A DNA stretch of 61,465 nt, from positions 1 through 61,465 of the forward strand of contig CAMFDU010000003.1 in the NCBI GenBank assembly GCA_945949175.1. Reading direction: 5' to 3'. Under the pieces are notes generated by a model. That model worked only from the letters and a program-made list of their open reading frames with translations. It ran no database searches and was not told where the DNA came from. Positions 55,733-61,465 of the stretch are shown here, one piece after another (the first letter of the stretch is position 1; every line of letters begins with the position of its first letter). Source of the stretch: Gulosibacter massiliensis. Its GTDB lineage: Bacteria > Actinomycetota > Actinomycetes > Actinomycetales > Microbacteriaceae. The position numbers were made by a program, and so were the translations under genes.

Positions 55733-58390
55733 ATGAAAACGGCTGAGATTCAACGTCGTTGGCTTGCCTATTTCGAGGGCAAAGGGCACACAATTGTGCC
55801 ATCAGCGTCCCTCGTATCGGACGACCCGACTCTCATGTTCACCGTCGCCGGGATGGTGCCGTTCATCCCTTATCTGACCGGAATCGTTCCCGCGCCTTAT
55901 CCTCGTGCTACCTCGGTGCAGAAGTGCATCCGTACGCTAGACATCGAAGAGGTCGGAAAAACGACCCGCCACGGCACGTTTTTTCAGATGAATGGAAATT
56001 TTTCGTTCGGTGACTACTTCAAAGAGGGTGCGATTGGGTTCGCGTGGGAGTTATTGACAACGTCGGAAGCTGACGGGGGACTCGGTTTCGCCGAGAAGGA
56101 CCTTTGGATCACGGTGTACGAAGAAGACGATGAAGCAATCGAACTTTGGAAAAAGATTGCGGGAGTCCCCGATGAGCGCATCCAACGCTTTGGAAAGACT
56201 GACAATTTTTGGTCGACCGGTCAGACCGGTCCGGCTGGCCCGTGCTCAGAGATCTATTTCGATCGCGGCCCTGCCTACGGCCCTGATGGTGGCCCTGCTG
56301 TTGACGACACGCGATACATCGAGATTTGGAACCTGGTGTTCATGCAGTACCTCATTTCTGACGTTCGGTCCAAGACGGAATTCACGATTGATGGCGAATT
56401 GCCGCAGAAAAACATCGATACTGGAATGGGAATGGAACGTGTTGCCTTCCTCAAGCAGGGCGTCGAGAATATGTACGAAATCGATCAGGTTCGCCCGGTG
56501 CTAGATCTCGCTTCGCAAATCTCGGGGCGCGCATACGGTAGCGACCACGACGATGACGTCCGAATGCGCGTTGTCGCCGATCACATTCGGTCGTCGCTCA
56601 TGCTGATGAGTGACGGAGTAATGCCAGGCAACGAGGGACGCGGATACATTCTTCGTCGGCTCTTACGTCGCTCGGTTCGAGCTATGAGACTGCTCGGGGT
56701 CGACGCACCAACTTTCTCAGATCTGTTCGCTGCCTCGCGCGACGCAATGAAGTCGGCCTACCCCGACGTAGATATCCATTACGACCGAATTTCACGAACG
56801 GCCGTCGGGGAGGAAGAAGCGTTCCTCCGAACGTTGGCATCCGGCACCCAAATTCTCGACCTCGCGGTATCGAAACACAAGCAGTCTCAATCCGAAGTCA
56901 TCGACGGCAACACGGCGTTTGAGCTGCATGACACGTACGGGTTTCCGATCGACTTGACTCTAGAAATGGCCGAAGAAGCCGGACTCACGGTAGACCGAGC
57001 AATGTTTGACTCGCTCATGCTGGAACAGAAGTCTCGTGCGAAGGCTGACGCAAAAACAAAAAGAGGATCGCTGGCAGACGTTTCGGTGTACGGCGAATTC
57101 CGTACCAGTGGCGAGACCGTCTTCACCGGTTATGACGATCTAACGACGGAAACGAGCGTGATCGGAATCATCCGAGCCGGTGCCGCCGCCACCTCCGCCA
57201 AGGCGGGGGAGACCATCGAGCTCATCTTGCGTGAAACCAGCCTCTATGCCGAGAGCGGAGGCCAGGATGCTGACGATGGCATGATTGTCGGCGCGAACTT
57301 TACGGCCGAGGTCATCGATGTTCAACGACCAATCAAAGGACTGACGGCGCACACGGTTCGCATCATCGACGGTTCGGTCGGGCTAGATGACGTCGTCACA
57401 ACAATCGTCGATGTCGAGTATCGGCGCCAAGCCACGCAAGCACATTCGGCAACTCACCTAGTTCATGCCGCATTACGCCAGACGCTCGGGAACGACGCCC
57501 ACCAGGCGGGGTCTTACAACAAGGCTGGATACATGAGATTCGACTTCGCGTGGAACCAAGGCTTGTCGCCCGCCACGCGATCCGAGATTGAGGACATCGC
57601 AAATCGTGCAATCACTGACAACCTCGACGTCGTCACTCGAGTCATGTCTCTTGATGAGGCGAAAGATTCCGGAGCAATGGCCCTGTTCGGAGAGAAATAC
57701 GGTGACACAGTTCGCGTCGTTGACATCGGGGGTGAATGGTCTCGTGAGCTCTGCGCGGGCACACACGTCGCTCGTTCGAGCGAAGTCGGGCTAATCAATC
57801 TGATTAGCGAATCCAGTATCGGTTCTAGCAATCGACGTGTTGAAGCACTAGTGGGTGCCGCTGCCTTTGATTCCTTCGCAGGCGAACGTGCTCTGGTTGC
57901 GGAACTTTCGTCGAGTCTCAAGACGCCCAAAGAAGCATTGGCAGGTCGAATAGCCGATCTGATTGAACAGCTGAAGAGTGCTGAACGCGCGATCGCTCAA
58001 TATCAGGCAGCGGCCGTTCGAGAACGAGTACCGTCGTTGGTGTCTGAGGCGACTAATGTAGGACCCTTTATCACGGTGGTGTCCGCTCTGGGAAAGCTGG
58101 ATTCAACCGACGCGCTGCGCCAGTTGGTGACGGATGTCCGCGATCGACTCGGCTCGGTTTCCGGTGTTGTTGCTCTCGGAGCCGAAATTGACGGTAAGGC
58201 TGCTGTCATCGTCGCAACGACTCCGGACGCTCGAAACGCAGGAATTTCTGCTGGAACACTCGCCAAACGCGCCGCGACAGTCCTTGGCGGAGGTGGTGGT
58301 GGGCGCAACGATGTCGCCCAGGGTGGCGGTGCCGACCCCGCCCTTATCGAGGTAGCGCTCGGAGACATCCGAGCGGCTCTAGGAGACTAG
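55733..58390 (+). CDS. alaS: Alanyl-tRNA synthetase
   Basis: 885-residue class II synthetase. The catalytic domain begins at residue 1 (FMQYLISD, motif regions RHGTFFQMNGNFSFGDY), then the editing domain with zinc ligands HSATHLVHAAL and CAGTHVARSSEVG, and a C-terminal DHHA1 oligomerisation domain rich in Gly (LGGGGGGRNDVAQGGG). AAGGAG 7 bases before the ATG. ruvX, mltG, aroE and aroC follow with tiny spacers, forming one operon. Confidence 0.97.
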   Translation: MKTAEIQRRWLAYFEGKGHTIVPSASLVSDDPTLMFTVAGMVPFIPYLTGIVPAPYPRATSVQKCIRTLDIEEVGKTTRHGTFFQMNGNFSFGDYFKEGAIGFAWELLTTSEADGGLGFAEKDLWITVYEEDDEAIELWKKIAGVPDERIQRFGKTDNFWSTGQTGPAGPCSEIYFDRGPAYGPDGGPAVDDTRYIEIWNLVFMQYLISDVRSKTEFTIDGELPQKNIDTGMGMERVAFLKQGVENMYEIDQVRPVLDLASQISGRAYGSDHDDDVRMRVVADHIRSSLMLMSDGVMPGNEGRGYILRRLLRRSVRAMRLLGVDAPTFSDLFAASRDAMKSAYPDVDIHYDRISRTAVGEEEAFLRTLASGTQILDLAVSKHKQSQSEVIDGNTAFELHDTYGFPIDLTLEMAEEAGLTVDRAMFDSLMLEQKSRAKADAKTKRGSLADVSVYGEFRTSGETVFTGYDDLTTETSVIGIIRAGAAATSAKAGETIELILRETSLYAESGGQDADDGMIVGANFTAEVIDVQRPIKGLTAHTVRIIDGSVGLDDVVTTIVDVEYRRQATQAHSATHLVHAALRQTLGNDAHQAGSYNKAGYMRFDFAWNQGLSPATRSEIEDIANRAITDNLDVVTRVMSLDEAKDSGAMALFGEKYGDTVRVVDIGGEWSRELCAGTHVARSSEVGLINLISESSIGSSNRRVEALVGAAAFDSFAGERALVAELSSSLKTPKEALAGRIADLIEQLKSAERAIAQYQAAAVRERVPSLVSEATNVGPFITVVSALGKLDSTDALRQLVTDVRDRLGSVSGVVALGAEIDGKAAVIVATTPDARNAGISAGTLAKRAATVLGGGGGGRNDVAQGGGADPALIEVALGDIRAALGD

Positions 58391-58393
58391 AGG

Positions 58394-58840
58394 ATGCGCC
58401 CAGGCATTCGAATCGGAGTAGATGTGGGTAAGGCGCGCGTCGGTGTGGCGCGTAGCGACGCTCTCGGTCTGATGGCTGTCCCCGTCATCACATTGGCACG
58501 CGCGACGGCAATCGAAGACCTCGCAATCCTGGCGGACCAATTCGAGGCAATTGAATTTGTATGCGGCCTTCCAGTGTCACTCGATGGCTCAGACACGGCG
58601 TCTACAGTTGACGCTCGGAATTTCGCGGTCGAGCTTTCTCAGGCAACGGGCGTGGCTGTGCGGCTTGTAGACGAACGTTTGACGACGGTGACAGCGCAAA
58701 ATGCGCTTCGTGACGCGACGCATTCGCAAAAGTCGAGTCGTCCGGTCATTGATCAAGTGGCGGCAACGATACTGCTAGACAACGCGCTGAATGCAGAAAG
58801 ATCGGGAGTTACAATGGGTGAGACGGTAGGAGATTCATGA
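58394..58840 (+). CDS. ruvX: Putative pre-16S rRNA nuclease RuvX/YqgF
   Basis: 148-residue RNase H-fold protein. Family motifs IRIGVDVGKARVGVARSD, VCGLPVSLDGSD and RLVDERLTTVTAQ are intact, with the three acidic residues. E. coli YqgF is required for 16S rRNA 5' maturation; a role in recombination has also been proposed. ATG 3 bases after alaS; overlaps mltG by 4. Confidence 0.95.
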   Translation: MRPGIRIGVDVGKARVGVARSDALGLMAVPVITLARATAIEDLAILADQFEAIEFVCGLPVSLDGSDTASTVDARNFAVELSQATGVAVRLVDERLTTVTAQNALRDATHSQKSSRPVIDQVAATILLDNALNAERSGVTMGETVGDS

Positions 58841-59949
58841 ATGAGACGAGTCGTGAGGCACGCACGAAATCAACTCGGCGCGGCGGCGGGCTAATTGCGG
58901 CGGTTCTCGTCGTGATTTTGGCAGTCGGTGCTGGAGGCGCCTGGGTGGCCTGGAGCAATTACGAGACACAGATTCGCGAAATTCTTGGATTGTCACCAGA
59001 CAATGATTACGAAGGCACGGGTACCGCTCCCGAAATCCAAATTGTGGTTGAAGAGGGCGAGTTCGGGGATGCGATAGCTCAGAAACTTGTAGATGCCGGT
59101 GTGACGAAGTCATTCGATGCTGTGTATCAGCTATTGCTCGCTGATTCCTCGATTGTTTTCACACCTGGAAGCTATTCGCTCAAGACAGGAATGAGTGCAG
59201 CGTCTGCCGTGGCAATCTTGAGTGACCCGTCGAATCGAATCACCTTCGCGGTGACGATTCCGGAAGGCTACGTGCTATCGAAGACCTTTGAGACGCTAAG
59301 CGAAGCAACCGGGATTCCTACGGCCGACTTTGAGGCTGCCGCAGTCGACCCGACACTATTCGGAATTCCAGACGCGGCACCAACGGTGGAAGGCTTCCTG
59401 TTCCCGGCTACCTACGATTTCGACCCCACTCAAGACGCGGCTTCCGTCATTCAGACGATGGTCGACGAAATGATTGCCCGCCTTGATGCCCTCGGTGTTG
59501 AGCCGAGCGAGCGTTTTTCGGTAGTGACGTTCGCGGCTCTCGTTCAACGGGAAGCAGGTCCAAACGCCGAGGACTTCGCAAAGATCGCCCGAGTGTTTCA
59601 GAACCGGCTCGACGCGGGGTGGAACATGGAGTCAGATGCAACTGTGACTTACGGGACCGGCAACCTTCACACCGTGTGGACAACCGATGCCGAGCGGGCG
59701 GACGCCGGAAACCCCTACAACACCTATGTTCACCCGGGTCTTCCCATCGGGCCAATTGGATTACCAGGAGAAGTGGCTTTAGAGGCGGTCTTGGCCCCAG
59801 AGCCGGGTCCGTGGTTCTTTTTTGTGACCACCAATCTCAAGACCGGTGAAACCACATTTTCCGAGACCACTGCGCAGCACGAGGCGGCTGTAAGGGAACT
59901 CCGAGCCTGGTGTGCTGCGAGTCCGGCCAACGCCGACTATTGTGACTAA
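58837..59949 (+). CDS. mltG: Endolytic murein transglycosylase MltG
   Basis: 370-residue YceG-family enzyme that cuts nascent glycan strands and so sets their length. A basic N-terminus and a single membrane anchor (about 15-37) are followed by a LysM-like domain (about 65-130) and the catalytic domain with VEGFLFPATYDFD, the catalytic Glu in ALVQREAGPNAEDF, and the substrate loop NPYNTYVHPGLPIGPIGLPG. Acts outside the membrane. Start overlaps ruvX (ATGA). Confidence 0.95.
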   Translation: MNETSREARTKSTRRGGGLIAAVLVVILAVGAGGAWVAWSNYETQIREILGLSPDNDYEGTGTAPEIQIVVEEGEFGDAIAQKLVDAGVTKSFDAVYQLLLADSSIVFTPGSYSLKTGMSAASAVAILSDPSNRITFAVTIPEGYVLSKTFETLSEATGIPTADFEAAAVDPTLFGIPDAAPTVEGFLFPATYDFDPTQDAASVIQTMVDEMIARLDALGVEPSERFSVVTFAALVQREAGPNAEDFAKIARVFQNRLDAGWNMESDATVTYGTGNLHTVWTTDAERADAGNPYNTYVHPGLPIGPIGLPGEVALEAVLAPEPGPWFFFVTTNLKTGETTFSETTAQHEAAVRELRAWCAASPANADYCD

Positions 59950-60760
59950 CCACTTCGGCGTGATCGGCAATCCGATCACCCATTCTCGTTCTCCGGCCAT
60001 GCATCGCGCGGCGATTGCAGCTCTTGACATTGACGCAACCTACGAGATGGCGAATGTCGACGTAGGTGAACTGGATGCGTTCATGGCCGCGCGTGATTTG
60101 TCCTGTGCTGGTCTTTCGTTGACAATGCCGCTCAAACAGGCCATCCGTGCCCATCTTGTGTCAGAATGCCCGGTGTCTGTTCTCACCGGTTCGGTGAACA
60201 CCATTGTTCGCACACCGGACGGCTGGCGAGGCTTCAACACGGACACTTGGGGAGCGACAACCGCTATTCGCCAGCAATTCGGCTCAGATTTTCGTCGAGC
60301 GACGTTGCTGGGCGGTGGGGCAACGGCCGCGTCACTAGTTGTGACCCTCCACGATCTCGGAGTCGACACACTAGACGTCTTCGTTCGCGACGCAACTCGC
60401 GCAGAGAAAGTCCTGGAATTGTCGCGGCAACTTGGCATGGACGCGCAAGTGCTCGCTTTCGGTGAGTCCGCACGACGCGCTGATTTGCTGGTGAGCACCC
60501 TTCCGCCAGGGGTCGCTTTGACACCGGGGGACATCGAGACTTTCGACGCCGAGTTTCTCTTTGACGTGGTCTACGACCCGTGGCCGTCGGCATTGAGCAC
60601 AGAATGGGACGCCCGCGGACTCACGTCAATGAACGGATTATCGATGCTACTGTGGCAAGCCTTTCGTCAGGCCCGAGTCTTCTACGGTGAGTCGGTCGAC
60701 AAAGCCCTGCCGGACGAAGACGTGGTCGTTACCGCCATGCGTTCAGCGGTTGGTCTCTAA
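59942..60760 (+). CDS. aroE: Shikimate dehydrogenase
   Basis: 272-residue NADP-dependent reductase (3-dehydroshikimate to shikimate). The Ser-x-Ser substrate motif is in [12 protein letters not shown], the catalytic Lys in SLTMPLKQ and the Asp in FNTDTWG; the nucleotide loop is [10 protein letters not shown]. The GTG start overlaps mltG by 8 bases; a longer frame is unlikely. aroC follows after 28 bases, a normal aroE-aroC arrangement. Confidence 0.94.
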   Translation: MTNHFGVIGNPITHSRSPAMHRAAIAALDIDATYEMANVDVGELDAFMAARDLSCAGLSLTMPLKQAIRAHLVSECPVSVLTGSVNTIVRTPDGWRGFNTDTWGATTAIRQQFGSDFRRATLLGGGATAASLVVTLHDLGVDTLDVFVRDATRAEKVLELSRQLGMDAQVLAFGESARRADLLVSTLPPGVALTPGDIETFDAEFLFDVVYDPWPSALSTEWDARGLTSMNGLSMLLWQAFRQARVFYGESVDKALPDEDVVVTAMRSAVGL

Positions 60761-60788
60761 CGAACCTCCCTTCTGGAACAATAGAGAC

Positions 60789-61465
60789 ATGCGCTGGCTG
60801 ACTGCGGGAGAATCACACGGACCAGAGCTCGTCGGAATAATCGAGGGGCTACCGTCTGGAATCCACGTGTCGCTGGACGGTATTCGTAGTGATCTTGCTC
60901 GACGTCGACTCGGTTATGGCCGTGGAGCGCGAATGAAGTTCGAAGCCGACGAAGTCTTTGTCTCTGGCGGAGTTCGTCACGGACTGACAATGGGCGGGCC
61001 CATCGCGCTGCGTATTTCGAACACCGAATGGCCAAAGTGGACCGAGGTGATGAGTGTCGAGCCGGTGGACCCCACGGTTCTCGATAGCGCTCGAGGTGCG
61101 GCGCTAACCCGCCCACGCCCCGGACACGCCGATTTGACGGGCATGCAGAAATATGATTTCGACGAGGCCCGGCCCGTTTTAGAGCGGGCATCGGCGCGGG
61201 AAACTGCGACTCGCGTCGCACTCGGTGCGGTCGCTCGCGCATTCCTCTCTGAACTTGGGATTGAAACCGTGGCCCACACGGTGGCAATCGCGACAGTTGA
61301 GGTGCCGGAAGGGTGTCCGTTGCCTCGGCCCTCAGACGTCGAACACTTGGACTCTGATCTGCTGCGCTGCTTCGATGAAGCGACATCGGTTCGAATGATC
61401 GCTGCGGTGGACGGCGCACACAAGGACGGTGACACTCTCGGTGGTGTCGTCGAGGTTTTGGTGTA
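60789..61465 (+). CDS. aroC: Chorismate synthase (3'-truncated by the window)
   Basis: First 225 codons of chorismate synthase, the last shared step of aromatic amino acid synthesis (EPSP to chorismate, FMNH2-dependent). [35 protein letters not shown] and [13 protein letters not shown] followed by [16 protein letters not shown] are all diagnostic. The family length is about 390-400, so roughly the last 40 percent lies beyond the window; there is no sign of a break. The upstream ribosome site is weak. Confidence 0.96.
   Translation, partial: MRWLTAGESHGPELVGIIEGLPSGIHVSLDGIRSDLARRRLGYGRGARMKFEADEVFVSGGVRHGLTMGGPIALRISNTEWPKWTEVMSVEPVDPTVLDSARGAALTRPRPGHADLTGMQKYDFDEARPVLERASARETATRVALGAVARAFLSELGIETVAHTVAIATVEVPEGCPLPRPSDVEHLDSDLLRCFDEATSVRMIAAVDGAHKDGDTLGGVVEVLV

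Overview
The window is a dense, almost entirely housekeeping stretch of an actinobacterial chromosome. Gene content, protein signatures and gene order point to the family Microbacteriaceae: glnA2-glnE-glnA1, pepA-lpd-sucB, sigA next to a second type IIA topoisomerase pair, SepH, DUF3000-rnd, thrS-HIT-pdxST-yebC-ruvCAB-yajC-secDF-rel, and rpsD-alaS-ruvX-mltG-aroE-aroC. By eye the base composition is only moderately GC-rich, genes are short on spacers, and several gene blocks usually found at these loci are missing. That fits a streamlined aquatic lineage of the family (Luna-type relatives such as Rhodoluna or Aquiluna), but the species assignment is inference. I see no insertion sequence, prophage, CRISPR array or resistance island.

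Layout. 1-14.6 kb: polyphosphate glucokinase, a 56-residue protein, NAD+ synthetase, the nitrogen cluster glnA2-glnE-glnA1, a membrane protein, the E2 and E3 subunits of 2-oxoacid dehydrogenases, leucyl aminopeptidase and a PAC2 protein. 14.6-25.4 kb: primary sigma factor in one operon with a MurT-like ligase and a GatD-like amidotransferase, then DUF7455, ParE and ParC (convergent), a phosphodiesterase and SepH. 25.4-39.4 kb: DUF4193, DUF3093, dUTPase, DUF3710, DUF3159, aconitase, DXS, FadB/FadA, RNase D, DUF3000, a RibD-C reductase and a ZapE-type ATPase. 39.4-39.9 kb: four tRNA genes (Val-CAC, Gly-GCC, Cys-GCA, Val-GAC). 39.9-52.3 kb: ThrS, HIT, PdxS/PdxT, YebC, RuvCAB, YajC-SecD-SecF and Rel. 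52.3-61.5 kb: DUF349 protein, RarA, S4, AlaS, RuvX, MltG, AroE and the start of AroC, which runs off the window.

How it works together: the genes cover central carbon flow (E2/E3, aconitase, beta-oxidation), nitrogen assimilation with GlnE control, cofactors (NAD, PLP, DXP-derived isoprenoids), translation (three tRNA specificities, ThrS, AlaS, S4), genome maintenance (RuvABC, RarA, ParCE), secretion and the stringent response. Regulation looks minimal. Many genes show a TAnnnT hexamer 6-7 bases before the start codon and no Shine-Dalgarno site, which suggests leaderless mRNAs. Four convergent gene pairs share a CTAG or TTAG tetranucleotide as both stop codons.

The most unusual system is the sigA-murT-gatD operon. 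The GatD-like subunit has lost both the nucleophilic Cys and the catalytic His of class-I glutamine amidotransferases, while its MurT partner keeps the ATP-dependent Mur-ligase core. Microbacteriaceae make group-B peptidoglycan, cross-linked through the alpha-carboxyl of D-Glu, which is the same group MurT-GatD normally amidates. The pair could therefore attach a bridge amino acid instead of ammonia. That is a hypothesis, but a testable one.
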